A stretch of 36,624 nt of DNA, taken from contig JABCTV010000009.1 of assembly GCA_018238205.1 (NCBI GenBank), positions 1 to 36,624 on the forward strand, written 5' to 3'. The position numbers and the translations under genes were made by a program. The notes under the pieces were generated by a model. The model did not search any database and was not told where the DNA came from. It saw only the letters and a list, made by a program, of their open reading frames with translations. Source of the stretch: Candidatus Thorarchaeota archaeon. GTDB taxonomy: Archaea > Asgardarchaeota > Thorarchaeia > Thorarchaeales > Thorarchaeaceae. Below, in pieces: positions 1-9,857 of this stretch; the stretch's first letter is position 1; the number at the start of each line of letters is the position of its first letter.

Positions 1-1
1 G

Positions 2-307
2 AAGTTAGCGCAATGCAGGTCCGATTCAGATCTGGCTATCAAGGACATCACAAGAGCACTAGAGCTATTGGAGGGATGCGACCATTCTGAAATAGGTGTA
101 GTACTCTGGCATGTGGATGCGCTCATCACAAGATGCGAATTGTCTGTGCTGCAGAAAGATGATAGTGACAAGACAAAGGAACTTGGGGAGTGGGCGAAAG
201 AGATGCATGATATGTATGATCAGTTACTTCAGCCGAGTGCTTTTGGAAAAGATTATCCCGATTTGAGCGGTCGGATTCGACAATTGCAAGAGAAGATCGA
301 GCTGTAG
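2..307 (+). CDS. Hypothetical helical protein, 5'-truncated
   Basis: The reading frame is open from the left edge to a TAG at 305-307, so the visible part (about 101 residues) is probably the C-terminus of a longer protein. An internal TTG at 68 could start a 79-residue version, but no ribosome site precedes it and the frame continues upstream with normal-looking coding sequence. The visible part is charged and probably all helical, with two cysteines and no membrane segment. It ends 60 nt before the nucleotidyltransferase gene in the same direction. I do not recognise the family. Confidence 0.6.
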   Translation, partial: KLAQCRSDSDLAIKDITRALELLEGCDHSEIGVVLWHVDALITRCELSVLQKDDSDKTKELGEWAKEMHDMYDQLLQPSAFGKDYPDLSGRIRQLQEKIEL

Positions 308-367
308 AAAAACTTACTCTTGAAAACAAAGGCTTTAATGTCGCATAGGAGAGGAGAACCTCGACTT

Positions 368-1651
368 ATGATGAAGAAGGCAGTCATACTTGCAGCTGGG
401 GACTCCACTAGGATGCTACCACTCTCTGCAAATCAACCAAAACATCTGCTTCCCATTGCAGGAAAACCACTAATCTTCCACACTCTAGAAGCTCTGCAAG
501 ATGCAGGTATAACAGAGGTTCTCATCATCTATGGATATCATAAGGAGAAACTCAATCAAGCAATAGAATCGCAAGATTGGGGGAAAATGACAGTATCATA
601 TGTTCATCAAGAGAAAAGAAAGGGTACAGCTCATGCTGCAGGTTATGCAAGAGAGTTTGTTGGTGAGGATTCATCAATTCTTATGAATGGGGATATCATG
701 CTCGGACCCGGTAGTTTTGAAGGTCTCATATCATATCACAAGAAAGGAGGATATGACCTAACTCTATCAGTGAGACCTGTTGATGATCCGAGTGCCTACG
801 GCGTCGTTGCTGTTAAAGAGGGGAAAGCAGTCAAACTTATCGAGAAACCAACAAAGGACCAGATGGTGAGTAATCTAGTAAACGCAGGACTCTATGTCAT
901 CAACAAATCTCTCATGGATGCTATTGATAAGACTAAAGCTTCACCTAGGGGAGAATTTGAGATTACAGATTCCATTGGAATGCTGATTAGGAAGGGAAAC
1001 GTTGGGGGTTACTCACTACCATCGTGGTGGTTAGATATAGGGAGAGCCTGGGATTTGCTAGAGGCCAATAAGATGATTCTTAATCAGATACGGACTAAGA
1101 TTGAGGGAATTGTAGAAGATGGTGCAGTCATCAAGGGTGTAATCATAGTCCAGAAAGGTGCAGTCATCAAGACTGGAGCGTATATTGAAGGACCAGCACT
1201 GATTGGAGAAAATGCAGTGATAGGTCCAAACTGTTACATCCGTGCATACACATCTATTGGAAAGAATGTGAAAATTGGAAACGCTGTTGAAATCAAGAAT
1301 TGTATAATAATGGATAACACTAACATTGGGCATTTGTCATATGTAGGTGACTCAGTTATTGGAAGAGGTTCTAATTTTGGAGCAGGCACAATCACTGCAA
1401 ACCTACGACACGATAATGGAGATATCAGCGTCACTGTGAAAGGAAAACGCGTATCATCAGGTAGAAGGAAATTAGGAGCTATAATTGGCGACAATGTGAA
1501 GACTGGTATTGGAACCTCAATCTCACCGGGAGTAATCCTGCATCAAGGTGCTAGAACTGGGATTGGTGTTATTGTAGACAAGGATATCGAGGCGAATAAA
1601 CTGGTGATAGCAACACAAAATCAGAAAGTTATAGATTTGAAAAGTGAGTGA
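368..1651 (+). CDS. Bifunctional sugar-1-phosphate nucleotidylyltransferase / acetyltransferase (GlmU-like)
   Basis: Predicted to activate a sugar-1-phosphate to an NDP-sugar and, through its C-terminal domain, acetylate an amino sugar, as in archaeal GlmU-like enzymes such as Sulfolobus ST0452 (known family). The N-terminal half has the pyrophosphorylase signature LAAGDSTRM (residues 8-16), a PKHLLPIAGKPL segment and the metal-binding NGD. From about residue 240 the protein is a left-handed beta-helix of hexapeptide repeats. GHLSYVGD carries a histidine (about residue 322) aligning with the acetyltransferase histidine of E. coli GlmU. ATG 368 or 371 is preferred over TTG 320 because an AGGAGAGGAG site lies just upstream. 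The 4-nt overlap with the next gene suggests translational coupling. The sugar substrate cannot be read from sequence. Confidence 0.88.
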   Translation: MMKKAVILAAGDSTRMLPLSANQPKHLLPIAGKPLIFHTLEALQDAGITEVLIIYGYHKEKLNQAIESQDWGKMTVSYVHQEKRKGTAHAAGYAREFVGEDSSILMNGDIMLGPGSFEGLISYHKKGGYDLTLSVRPVDDPSAYGVVAVKEGKAVKLIEKPTKDQMVSNLVNAGLYVINKSLMDAIDKTKASPRGEFEITDSIGMLIRKGNVGGYSLPSWWLDIGRAWDLLEANKMILNQIRTKIEGIVEDGAVIKGVIIVQKGAVIKTGAYIEGPALIGENAVIGPNCYIRAYTSIGKNVKIGNAVEIKNCIIMDNTNIGHLSYVGDSVIGRGSNFGAGTITANLRHDNGDISVTVKGKRVSSGRRKLGAIIGDNVKTGIGTSISPGVILHQGARTGIGVIVDKDIEANKLVIATQNQKVIDLKSE

Positions 1652-3183
1652 AGACCTTGCCAGCAACACCAGTGAGAGAGTTCAATGTAGTGGTGAAAGA
1701 CTCTAGCCGGGTTGACATACTCTTTGGACACTGTTATCCGTCCACATATCGTGTTGGAATGACGAGTCTTGCATTGCAAATTCTCTATTCTACTCTAAAT
1801 GCCAGAGAAGATACTTCTTGTGAGCGGTACTTCAGACATCAGACTCGATCTCCCGCGACTTCTATTGAAACAGGAAGGCCACTCAGAGATAACCACATTG
1901 TAGGATTCACACTTACGTATGAAGAAGACATTCTAAACATCATTCAAATGTTGGAAGCAGGAAATATTCCAGTCCTTGCAAAGAAACGATGTGAGGAAGA
2001 TCCGATTGTTATTGTTGGAGGGCCAGTTGTAAGTACAAATCCTGAGCCATATGCAGATTTTATTGACGCCTTTGTGATTGGAGATGGGGAACTCATTATT
2101 CATGAGATTGTCAATGAGGTTCAAGATGCAGAATCAAGAATTGAAGCAATCACAGCTTTATCCATGCTCCATGGAATATATGTTCCATCTGCAAGTCCTG
2201 AATCTGTTGGGCGCAATATGATTAGTGATCTTGATTCATTAGATTATCCTATAGCTCAGATTGTGCCAGATGTAGAAACAGGATCCAAGTTAGAACCTAT
2301 CTTTGGGAAATCGTTCCTACTAGAAGTGACTCGAGGTTGTGGACATTCATGTAAATTCTGTCTAATTGGACATGTTTGTCGTCCCCGAAGAACTCGTTCT
2401 TTGAATAAATTAAAAGAACTTGTCAAACTAGGATTAGAAAAGACTCCAGTAAGGAAAGTTTCTCTGATTGGTTCATCTTTAGGGGACATGGATAGACTGG
2501 AGGATCTTGTCTGTTGGATTGTGGATCAGAATGTGGATGTATCAGTGCCATCACTTCGAGCTGATTCTGTCACTCCTAACCTTTTGGAATGCCTTGTAAA
2601 GAGCGGACAACGAACACTAACTATTGCTCCAGAAACAGGTTCATCAAGACTTAGGAAAGTAATGGGGAAAGGTCTAGATGACGATGATATCGATAATGCT
2701 GTAAAATTAGCTGAAGCAGCAGGATATAGCTCACTAAAAATGTATTTTATAATCGGACTGCCAGGTGAAACAGATTCGGATGTGGAAGATACTGCAACAA
2801 TGATTCGGAATATTGCACAACATTCAACGATGAGAATCACTGCAAGTGTGAACCCGTTTGTACCAAAGGCTCAGACTAGATGGCAACAAGAACCCCAGCC
2901 AGAAATCGAGGTGCTCAGAAACAAAATCAAACAGATTGATGAGAAAGTCAAGAATGTACCAAGAGTCACTCTTGAAACTCTTGACCTGAGAGGAGCTCGA
3001 GTCCAGGCAGCCCTCTCGATTGGAGATAGGTCTCTTGGAAAGGTTATCCAAGCAGCTGCAACTTATGGTGGATACGGAGGTTGGAGAAGAGCTGAGAAAG
3101 AGTCTGGCATTCGATTTCTTACCTTAGCCAATGATACAGAGCATCTCTCAAAGGGATTTCCTTGGGCATATTTGAGAGAATAA
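1648..3183 (+). CDS. Radical SAM protein with N-terminal B12-binding-type domain
   Basis: A 511-residue protein with an N-terminal Rossmann-like region (about 1-190; VGFTLTYEEDILNI, IVGGPVVSTNPEPYADFIDAFVIGDGE) typical of cobalamin-binding radical SAM enzymes. The radical SAM core follows, with the cluster motif C231-GHS-C235-KF-C238. LEVTRGCGHSCKFC and the later ITASVNPFVPKAQTRWQQ resemble the YgiQ/TIGR03960-type group of uncharacterised B12-radical SAM proteins (from memory). The start is GTG 1648, overlapping the stop of the previous gene as GTGA; TTG 1657 is an alternative. The substrate is unknown, and its place behind a sugar-nucleotide enzyme does not settle it. Confidence 0.85.
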   Translation: MKTLPATPVREFNVVVKDSSRVDILFGHCYPSTYRVGMTSLALQILYSTLNAREDTSCERYFRHQTRSPATSIETGRPLRDNHIVGFTLTYEEDILNIIQMLEAGNIPVLAKKRCEEDPIVIVGGPVVSTNPEPYADFIDAFVIGDGELIIHEIVNEVQDAESRIEAITALSMLHGIYVPSASPESVGRNMISDLDSLDYPIAQIVPDVETGSKLEPIFGKSFLLEVTRGCGHSCKFCLIGHVCRPRRTRSLNKLKELVKLGLEKTPVRKVSLIGSSLGDMDRLEDLVCWIVDQNVDVSVPSLRADSVTPNLLECLVKSGQRTLTIAPETGSSRLRKVMGKGLDDDDIDNAVKLAEAAGYSSLKMYFIIGLPGETDSDVEDTATMIRNIAQHSTMRITASVNPFVPKAQTRWQQEPQPEIEVLRNKIKQIDEKVKNVPRVTLETLDLRGARVQAALSIGDRSLGKVIQAAATYGGYGGWRRAEKESGIRFLTLANDTEHLSKGFPWAYLRE

Positions 3184-3282
3184 CACATCCACGGCATCTT
3201 GGCAAACCTCTTAAGTCAAATATTGGAAGTGACTCTTGGAGAAGCCATGGTCATAATTGACCGAGGCCTTCTGGTGAAAACC

Positions 3283-3630
3283 ATGTCTAAAGACGAAGAA
3301 TTTCGTCGGGACTTCCCGGCTCTAAACAAAGAACTAGATGAAGGAAATACACGGACCTTCAGGATAGATGGTGTTCGAACGATGTCTGAAGAATCAACTG
3401 AAGAATCTAAAGAGGAGAAAATTGCATACACTCCAGATGTCGTGGATTACATACGACGATGTGATACATTAACTCAAGCAAATGAGATTGTGGACTTCTT
3501 GGCAAAACAAGGTGAAATTTCGCCAGGACAGGGAAGAGCTATCAAGGCCAAACTGAAAGCTGATGGTATTCGTAGTTTTGGAGCTAAAAAAGAAAAAGAT
3601 CATTACTTACATCACGGTCTCGACGAGTGA
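3283..3630 (+). CDS. DUF2095-like conserved archaeal protein
   Basis: A small soluble protein of 115 residues from ATG 3283. Segments EFRRDFPALNKELDEG, RIDGVRT, PDVVDYIRRCDT and the C-terminal GIRSFGAKKEKDHYL match what I recall of the archaeal DUF2095 family, whose function is unknown. ATG 3283 has a GGTGA site six bases upstream and gives the expected N-terminus. The longer frame from TTG 3199 or ATG 3247 would add 28 or 12 residues that do not look conserved. It follows the radical SAM gene in the same direction, probably as the last gene of that transcription unit. Confidence 0.75.
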   Translation: MSKDEEFRRDFPALNKELDEGNTRTFRIDGVRTMSEESTEESKEEKIAYTPDVVDYIRRCDTLTQANEIVDFLAKQGEISPGQGRAIKAKLKADGIRSFGAKKEKDHYLHHGLDE

Positions 3631-3778
3631 AACCCAATTGTTAGTATCTGTATACATGTGAAGAGATTCACAGTGTCATGATCTAGACCCCAATTTCTAG
3701 TAGTTTAATACTAATTCTGAATCATTAGAACATAGGCCATCGTATGGTCATTAGAATTATGGGGGAAGGGAACAAGAT

Positions 3779-4621
3779 ATGACATTGAAAAAGAAGAAAC
3801 TAACTAAGAAGCAGCTGAGATACATTGAGGATTTTGTAGTTACACAATTGAAGAAAGTGGATCTCAAATCATGGCAAAATTCCTGCAAGTCATTGGCGCC
3901 ACCAAATTATGATAATACAACCAGATCCAAATGGTGGAAAGAAAACAAATTTCGAGCAGATGTTGGTAGGAAAGTTGTTGAGTTCGTCGAGCAGATGGTA
4001 ACAGCTCTTAGAGAGGTTGATACTCTATCAAAAATTCGAGTGGTGGACCTTAAATCAGCAGTGGTGAAAGGAGTAAGGAAAGCCGAACAAAATCAGAATA
4101 TTACAAAATACTTGCTAAATGATGTGAAGTTAGCGACTCTGAGAACAATAGTAGGATGGATTGATCATCCTGAGAGAGTAAAAGGAGATATTGCAGATAG
4201 GTCAAGAAAAAAAACACGTAGAGGACGTAAAAAAGAGAAAGGCAAGTACAAACCTCCACAAATTAACCTAGTAAAAGAATGGGAAATCGTAAGCAACGAC
4301 TCTATTAGACTCACTTCTACAATCTCAAACAATTATTTGCATCCATACCAAAATGTCGAATTAGCGGTTGATTTTGGGCCACATCTAGTAGTAACAAGTG
4401 TTTCACCATTTAGTTGGTTACCAGATGAAAAGAGAATAAGAATTGGATATCTCAAGGCAGGTCTCGGAAACGAACCAATTGATACAATATTTAGAACCGA
4501 GCTGAATATTCGAAAGAAGGTCAAAACAATCACAATCTCTTGTAAGGTACACTTTGATAATTGTGACAAGGGTATTCAGGATGTTTCTAGAACAAGTAAA
4601 ACCTCCATCAGTCTTTTCTAA
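3779..4621 (+). CDS. Uncharacterised protein: basic helical region plus C-terminal beta-rich domain
   Basis: A 280-residue protein with no family I can name. Residues 1-140 are strongly basic and helical (begins MTLKKKKLTKKQLRYIEDF). Residues about 140-160 form a Lys/Arg-rich linker (RSRKKTRRGRKKEKGK). Residues about 165-280 alternate hydrophobic and polar residues, as expected of a beta-sandwich: SIRLTSTISNNYLHPYQNV, LAVDFGPHLVVTSVSPFSW and ITISCKVHFD. This strand pattern resembles adaptin-ear or immunoglobulin-like folds, but that is only an impression. The basic N-terminus and linker suggest nucleic-acid or acidic-membrane contact (inference). The start is ATG 3779 behind a GGGGGAAGGGAA purine tract. 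The last four bases overlap the convergent gene. Confidence 0.75.
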   Translation: MTLKKKKLTKKQLRYIEDFVVTQLKKVDLKSWQNSCKSLAPPNYDNTTRSKWWKENKFRADVGRKVVEFVEQMVTALREVDTLSKIRVVDLKSAVVKGVRKAEQNQNITKYLLNDVKLATLRTIVGWIDHPERVKGDIADRSRKKTRRGRKKEKGKYKPPQINLVKEWEIVSNDSIRLTSTISNNYLHPYQNVELAVDFGPHLVVTSVSPFSWLPDEKRIRIGYLKAGLGNEPIDTIFRTELNIRKKVKTITISCKVHFDNCDKGIQDVSRTSKTSISLF

Positions 4622-5331
4622 TTCATATTTTTGAGATTACCCAGTTTCATAACCAAACCACGTAGATATACAGGATGAGTCCATCCGAGCAGTTCTCTAT
4701 AGGGATTCTTTTGTTTCAATGCATAATTTGCAAGAATCCTCAATAGGTCACCCTTGAATCCCGTAATACCATGAATCTTGTGACCATTTTGTGAAAATGC
4801 TCTGACAATATCATGTGCTGAAGGTATGCAAAGCAGCTTCCCTTCAGAGAGGGTACGATTGAATCCAAGAATCATGGGTTCTACCGTATTCTTCCAATCA
4901 TTACCCAAAGTTAGGAAATACTTCTTACCCAATGCAAGATAGACCAGGTCAAATCCAGTTGCAAGTAATTCCTTAAAGTCTGAAGAAATATTCAGCCACT
5001 CAGCACGTTCTTGAATCTGTGATTTTCTCATACCTGTGAAACTACAATCATAAGGTGGTATCATGTCATTCTCTTCAACAAGACCAAAGCCAGCTGATAG
5101 AATTGAAAATTTTATTTCTGTTTTCTCAATCCGTCGTAGAAGGTCAACTCCTTTGACAAGTTCGCGATTCTGATTTCCTATATAGAGTTCACGAGCTCGA
5201 ATAGATGTACAACTTAGTTTCTTGCGCCACTTTCTGATGTTATCAATCGAATCAAGATCATCGCATGTAAGAGCTTCAGTAGATTGAATCAATTTCTTCT
5301 TACCACAACTCCCAATCACTAAGATACGCAA
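4618..5331 (-). CDS. DUF6884-like protein
   Basis: A 237-residue soluble protein. The N-terminus RILVIGSCGKKKL, then SIRARELYIGNQNRELV, SILSAGFGLVEENDMIPPYD and the later LGKKYF match the pattern of DUF6884-type proteins: a GCGKxK start, an ARELY block, and SAxxGLxxxxxxxxPYD. The biochemical role of that family is not established to my knowledge. TTG 5331 is chosen because GGAGG lies seven bases upstream; TTG 5337 lies too close to that site. It is convergent with the unknown 280-residue protein (4-nt overlap) and lies downstream of the ATPase B gene on the same strand, after a gap of about 60 nt. Confidence 0.7.
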   Translation of the reverse strand: MRILVIGSCGKKKLIQSTEALTCDDLDSIDNIRKWRKKLSCTSIRARELYIGNQNRELVKGVDLLRRIEKTEIKFSILSAGFGLVEENDMIPPYDCSFTGMRKSQIQERAEWLNISSDFKELLATGFDLVYLALGKKYFLTLGNDWKNTVEPMILGFNRTLSEGKLLCIPSAHDIVRAFSQNGHKIHGITGFKGDLLRILANYALKQKNPYRELLGWTHPVYLRGLVMKLGNLKNMN

Positions 5332-5391
5332 GGTCAATCCTCCTACTAAGAGGATATACTCAACTACACCTGATTAAGACAACGATAAAGT

Positions 5392-6789
5392 CTATGCAGA
5401 TTTGTAGAGTTTTTGGCTCTTTGCCCATGCGATTGTTTCGGGATCACAGCGCTTGAGTTCTCGCTCAGGAAAGTCACTAAGCAAGTCCCAGCCAATATCT
5501 AATGTCTGTTCAAAGGAACGGTCTTCAAACTCACCCTGATTGATGAACTCTGCTTCAAACCTATCTGCAAACTTCAGATATTTTTGATCTCTCTCGGTAA
5601 GTGCCTCAGCACCTACAACCGCCACCAAGTCACGCAGGTCACGACCTTCAGAGTATCCATAGTATAGCTGAGCCTGTACCTCTTTATGGTCAAATCTTGT
5701 CATTCCTTCACCAATACCTTCCTTCATCAATCGACTCAGGGAAGGTCCAGGATCTATTGGTGGATAGATACCTCTTCTGTGTACACTACGCCCAACGATG
5801 ATTTGTCCTTCAGTAATATATCCAGTAAGGTCAGGAATGGGATGAGTCATGTCATCTTGTGGCATTGAAAGGATTGGCATCTGCGTAATAGTACCCTTTC
5901 GACCTTTGATACGACCTGCACGCTCATAGATGAGACTAAGATCAGTATACAGATAGCCAGGATATCCACGTCTTCCTGGAATCTCTGATCTTGCAGCACT
6001 AATCTCACGTAGTGCTTCTGCATAATTGGTCATGTCAGTTAGAATGACTAGAACGTGTAAATCTGATTCGTAAGCCAGATATTCTGCAGCTGTAAGAGCT
6101 GCTCGAGGAGTAATGATTCTCTCAATTGCGGGGTCATTAGCAAGATTGAGGAACAAAGTAGTATGTTCGAGAGCTCCAGTTTCTTCGAACGAGTCCATGA
6201 AGTATTGTGCTTCGGTTGCAGTGATACCCATCGCTCCAAAGACTATGGCAAAATCGCCCTCTTCACCTGGAATTTTAGCCTGACGAACAATCTGTGCTGC
6301 AATCCGATTATGTGGAAGTCCAGAACCAGAAAATATAGGTAATTTTTGGCCGCGAACCAGTGTATTCAAACCATCAATAGAAGAAAGTCCAGTCTGAATT
6401 GGCTGGCGTGGATATTGTCTAGCATAAGGATTGATAGGAGAACCATAGATGTCCCAATGATCTTCAGCTGTGAGTGGAGGTCCCTTATCGAGTGGATTCC
6501 CAGCTCCGTCAAGGACTCTTCCGAGAATCTCTGTCGACACTGGCAGGTGCATTGTTTCTCCTGTAAATCTGACTGCGGTAAGGTCAGCATCAAGACCACT
6601 AGTTCCCTCAAATACTTGAATAATTGCTCTACCTCGACCAGTTTCAAGAACAGTTCCAGTTAGCAATTCACCATTTGGTGCGCGGACCTTAACAACCTCA
6701 TTGTAAGATACATTGTGAGTATTATCTACAATAAGAAGCGGACCACTTACATCCGAAACGGATCGATAGACAATGGAATCATTAGACAT
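5392..6789 (-). CDS. atpB: A-type ATP synthase subunit B
   Basis: The non-catalytic nucleotide-binding subunit of the A1 head of the archaeal membrane ATP synthase. At 465 residues it has the family's normal length. It shows the usual degenerate P-loop region [20 protein letters not shown] in place of a GKT motif, followed by [11 protein letters not shown], the ALREISAAR block and the [18 protein letters not shown] signature. The start is ATG 6789. It should sit directly after subunit A, but here two unrelated genes lie between them, and no subunit D gene follows: the next gene is the DUF6884-like one. Confidence 0.97.
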   Translation of the reverse strand: MSNDSIVYRSVSDVSGPLLIVDNTHNVSYNEVVKVRAPNGELLTGTVLETGRGRAIIQVFEGTSGLDADLTAVRFTGETMHLPVSTEILGRVLDGAGNPLDKGPPLTAEDHWDIYGSPINPYARQYPRQPIQTGLSSIDGLNTLVRGQKLPIFSGSGLPHNRIAAQIVRQAKIPGEEGDFAIVFGAMGITATEAQYFMDSFEETGALEHTTLFLNLANDPAIERIITPRAALTAAEYLAYESDLHVLVILTDMTNYAEALREISAARSEIPGRRGYPGYLYTDLSLIYERAGRIKGRKGTITQMPILSMPQDDMTHPIPDLTGYITEGQIIVGRSVHRRGIYPPIDPGPSLSRLMKEGIGEGMTRFDHKEVQAQLYYGYSEGRDLRDLVAVVGAEALTERDQKYLKFADRFEAEFINQGEFEDRSFEQTLDIGWDLLSDFPERELKRCDPETIAWAKSQKLYKSA

Positions 6790-6870
6790 CTGAGAGACCG
6801 CCTTTGGCGTATTGCCAGTCAGTATTGGCTCGTATCTGTTGGTGGAGTTTTAAGAGTTGCGAAGTATCTA

Positions 6871-7395
6871 TCAAATAATGTATGGAGCAACATAGAAGTA
6901 TGAAAGTACAGCAATGAGTATCAAAGACCTGATTATCAAGGATTTACCTTGTGATTCCAAATCGCCAGCAGCTTTTGTAAAATAGAGGATTGCACCAGTA
7001 AGACAACAAATAGCAGCTACAGCATCACCAATCAACAATATCGTATAGATTAAGTCAGCATCAGGGATTCCAAAGAAATCTACCCAAACCGAGGTGGCAC
7101 CCTCAAAGGTCACTAGTTCAACAGTAGCTAACTGTGCAAAGACATTGGCCAATATTGGTCCTGCGAAATACAGAAAGAAACCAGCTACGACCAAAAATTT
7201 TGCTAATCCATCAACATATGTTGTTGTATATACTATGAAACCAATTAGAATGAAAATTAAGTATCCACGAATAGATATTGCATAGAACGCATTGAGTAAA
7301 AATGTAATAATAGAAAGCCAATATTCAAGTTGTGTAAACTCGATGGGAGATTGTGCCATCACAATAGATACTACTTCTGGAAGCATTGACCTCAC
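6871..7395 (-). CDS. Uncharacterised five-helix membrane protein within the ATPase cluster
   Basis: About 174 residues, almost entirely hydrophobic, with five likely membrane helices (near LSIITFLLNAFYAISI, YLIFILIGFIVYTT, FLVVAGFFLYFAGPIL, YTILLIGDAVAAICCLTGAI and SLIIRSLILIAVLSYF). It is not the rotor proteolipid: the paired hairpins with glycine repeats and the buried ion-binding Glu are absent. The last helix, following GKSLIIRS, loosely recalls VirB2/TrbC-like hydrophobic proteins, which I would not press. The start is uncertain: GTG 7395, ATG 7386 (GAGGT very close upstream) or ATG 7359. Its place between the uracil-DNA glycosylase gene and ATPase B suggests co-transcription with the ATPase genes. 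Confidence 0.75.
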   Translation of the reverse strand: MRSMLPEVVSIVMAQSPIEFTQLEYWLSIITFLLNAFYAISIRGYLIFILIGFIVYTTTYVDGLAKFLVVAGFFLYFAGPILANVFAQLATVELVTFEGATSVWVDFFGIPDADLIYTILLIGDAVAAICCLTGAILYFTKAAGDLESQGKSLIIRSLILIAVLSYFYVAPYII

Positions 7396-7430
7396 GATAT
7401 GAGATTAGCATTATCCAATATAACGACCAC

Positions 7431-7982
7431 TCATAACAGTTCAGATTGAAGAATCCTAAAATCTGCGCGCATCAGGTCTTTTACACTGGAAGAACGAAGA
7501 GCCGCTGCAGGATGAAATGTCATAAAGTAAGTCCTGCCTTTAGCCTCAAAGAACCGACCATGTGACTCGGTTACTTTCCAAGGACCAACTATCGAATAGA
7601 TTGCTACTCTACCTAAGAGAACAATTATTCGAGGATTAATCAGTTCAATCTGTTTTTCTACATACGGTCTGCACAACTCTATCTCTGACAGCTTTGGGGT
7701 CCTATTCTTTGGTGGCCTGCAATTGAGAATGGAAGAAATGAATACATCTTCTCTGGAGAGACCAATCTCCTCAATCATAGAAATGAGAAGTTTGCCAGAT
7801 CTACCAACAAATGGCTTTCCTGTGTCATCCTCTTGTGCACCTGGAGCCTCCCCAATGAAGAATAATTGTGCATTTATGGGACCTTCTCCAGGAACAGCAT
7901 TAGTACGTGTTTCATGTAAGGGACAAAGTCTACAACTATGTATTATTTCATGGAGAGCGTTCAATTCTTTTTCGCGTGTCAT
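7431..7982 (-). CDS. udg: Family 4 uracil-DNA glycosylase (4Fe-4S)
   Basis: Removes uracil from DNA after cytosine deamination, the first step of base excision repair. Sequence support is strong: GEAPGAQED (residues 44-52) and GKPFVGRSG (55-63) form the active-site blocks, and FHPAAALRS gives the late His motif. The four [4Fe-4S] ligands are in family spacing at C17, C20, C88 and C104. Length (183 residues) is normal. The start is ATG 7982 with AGGATA upstream. It lies 44 nt after ATPase A and 35 nt before the membrane-protein gene, inserted within the ATP synthase cluster, which is an unusual location. Confidence 0.96.
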   Translation of the reverse strand: MTREKELNALHEIIHSCRLCPLHETRTNAVPGEGPINAQLFFIGEAPGAQEDDTGKPFVGRSGKLLISMIEEIGLSREDVFISSILNCRPPKNRTPKLSEIELCRPYVEKQIELINPRIIVLLGRVAIYSIVGPWKVTESHGRFFEAKGRTYFMTFHPAAALRSSSVKDLMRADFRILQSELL

Positions 7983-8026
7983 TTCATTATCCTACTGTAT
8001 AGTTGAAGGGATAAAGTACACTTAGT

Positions 8027-9832
8027 TTAAACCACTGGTTCTGATAAGAGTCCAGAATCAGAGAGTTCTTGTAATAAAGATTGAAACTCGCGTTCCATTT
8101 TCTTTTCGACAGCGTCCATCTGTTCTTCATAGGAATCCCAAGGAGTGATTTTCATCCGTGCAATATTATCCAAAACACTCAGATCTAAGATTCTTCTTAC
8201 TTGAACTCCCATTTTGACTGCTGCAGCCATCTTCTGAGTAAATCCCATGATGACTCTGAGCATTCGGTAGGTCTTACCAATGGGCGAGTAAGTATCAATC
8301 TCATGAAGGGCACTCTGAGTTAGAAAGTCCTCCTTAATCATCCTAGCAGCTTCAAGGATGGCACGTTCAGACTCAGGAAGCGCATCTGGTCCTACGAGCT
8401 GTACAATCTCTCGCAATTCTTGGTCTTTCTGCAAAATTGCAAGAGCCTCTTTAACCAGTTCTGGCCAATCTTCACCGAGATTTTCTATGTGCCATTTTTC
8501 CAAGGTGTTATGATACAATGAATAACTAGTGAGTGTGTTAATAGCCGGGAAGAATCGTCTTGCGGCCAAGTCCTTATCTAATGCCCAAAATACCTTGACA
8601 ATTCTCAATGTTGCCTGAGTTACTGGTTCTGAAAAATCACCACCTGGAGGTGATACTGCTCCACAAAGTGTGATTGAACCAAGTCTTTCATCAGACGCCA
8701 GTGTCTTCACTTTACCCCCACGTTCGTAAAATTGAGCAAGACGTGAACCAAGATATGCAGGATATCCTTCTTCTGAGGGTAGTTGACCAAGCCTTCCAGA
8801 AATTTCACGAAGTGCCTCAGCCCATCGTGATGTGGAATCTGCCATGAGAGCTACATCGAAACCTTGGTCTCTGAAGTATTCTGCAATTGTAACTGCAACA
8901 TAAATTGATGCCTCTCGAGCAGCTACCGGCATATTGGAGGTATTAGCTATCAGAACAGTACGTTCCATTAGAGGCCGTCCAGACTTTGGATCTTTCAAGC
9001 TAGGCCATTCCTCAAGTGCCTCAGTCATCTCATTTCCTCGTTCCCCACAACCAACATACACAACCACTTGAGCGTCAGCCCACTTAGCGAACTGATGAAG
9101 GGTCACCGTCTTCCCGGTACCGAACCCTCCAGGAATTGCACCAGTTCCGCCTTTTGCTTGGGGCATAAAAGTATCAATAACACGTTGTCCCGTTAACAGA
9201 GGAGTATTCATTGGTGCACGTTCCTTGAATCCTCTACCTACTCTGACAGGAGTACGTTGCATCATAATAACATCATGAATGTCACCATGATTATCTTTTA
9301 CCTTACAGATTGTTTCAATTACTGCATATTCATCTTCAGAAGCGATTTCCACAACTTCACCCTGTACACCAACAGGAATCATGACCTTTGTCGTGAGAAT
9401 GCCTGTTTCAGGTACTTTACCAATAATATCGCCTGGTGTAACCTTGGCGCCAACCTCAACTGAAGGAATAAATTTCCATTTCTTCTCCTTGTCAAGTCCA
9501 TCGACATTGAGTCCCCTTGAGATGAAATCACCAGACATTTCCTGTAGTTCAGGAAGTGGACGCTGAATACCATCATAAATAGCTCCAAGAAGTCCAGGAC
9601 CTAATTCCACAGAAAGAGAATCTCCAGTAGATATCACGGGCTCTCCCGGGGCAAGACCAGATGTTTCCTCATAAACCTGAGTGGTGAACTCTTCGTCACC
9701 TACCTCGATGACCTCCCCAATCAGTTTTTGATTCCCAACTCGTACTACTTCATACATTCGAACAGAAGGTAACCCAGAACATTTTACAACTGGGCCCGCA
9801 ATAGTTTCAATTCTTCCTGTCGATTTAGTCAT
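8027..9832 (-). CDS. atpA: A-type ATP synthase catalytic subunit A
   Basis: The ATP-hydrolysing/synthesising subunit of the A1 head. The P-loop reads [10 protein letters not shown], a slight variant of the common [42 protein letters not shown] and [18 protein letters not shown] are diagnostic. The roughly 90-residue non-homologous insertion that separates A from B subunits is present. ATG 9832 (601 residues) is preferred because GGAGAT lies seven bases upstream and [16 protein letters not shown] is the expected N-terminus. ATG 9850 and an ORF start at 9886 would overlap or abut the subunit F gene. No intein is seen in the P-loop region. Confidence 0.97.
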   Translation of the reverse strand: MTKSTGRIETIAGPVVKCSGLPSVRMYEVVRVGNQKLIGEVIEVGDEEFTTQVYEETSGLAPGEPVISTGDSLSVELGPGLLGAIYDGIQRPLPELQEMSGDFISRGLNVDGLDKEKKWKFIPSVEVGAKVTPGDIIGKVPETGILTTKVMIPVGVQGEVVEIASEDEYAVIETICKVKDNHGDIHDVIMMQRTPVRVGRGFKERAPMNTPLLTGQRVIDTFMPQAKGGTGAIPGGFGTGKTVTLHQFAKWADAQVVVYVGCGERGNEMTEALEEWPSLKDPKSGRPLMERTVLIANTSNMPVAAREASIYVAVTIAEYFRDQGFDVALMADSTSRWAEALREISGRLGQLPSEEGYPAYLGSRLAQFYERGGKVKTLASDERLGSITLCGAVSPPGGDFSEPVTQATLRIVKVFWALDKDLAARRFFPAINTLTSYSLYHNTLEKWHIENLGEDWPELVKEALAILQKDQELREIVQLVGPDALPESERAILEAARMIKEDFLTQSALHEIDTYSPIGKTYRMLRVIMGFTQKMAAAVKMGVQVRRILDLSVLDNIARMKITPWDSYEEQMDAVEKKMEREFQSLLQELSDSGLLSEPVV

Positions 9833-9857
9833 GGTTTTTATCTCCAACATTGTGATA

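Noticed and set aside
6871-7395. Identification as ATPase rotor subunit K
   Set aside because: It has five helices, no glycine-rich hairpins and no buried ion-binding Glu in the expected helix.
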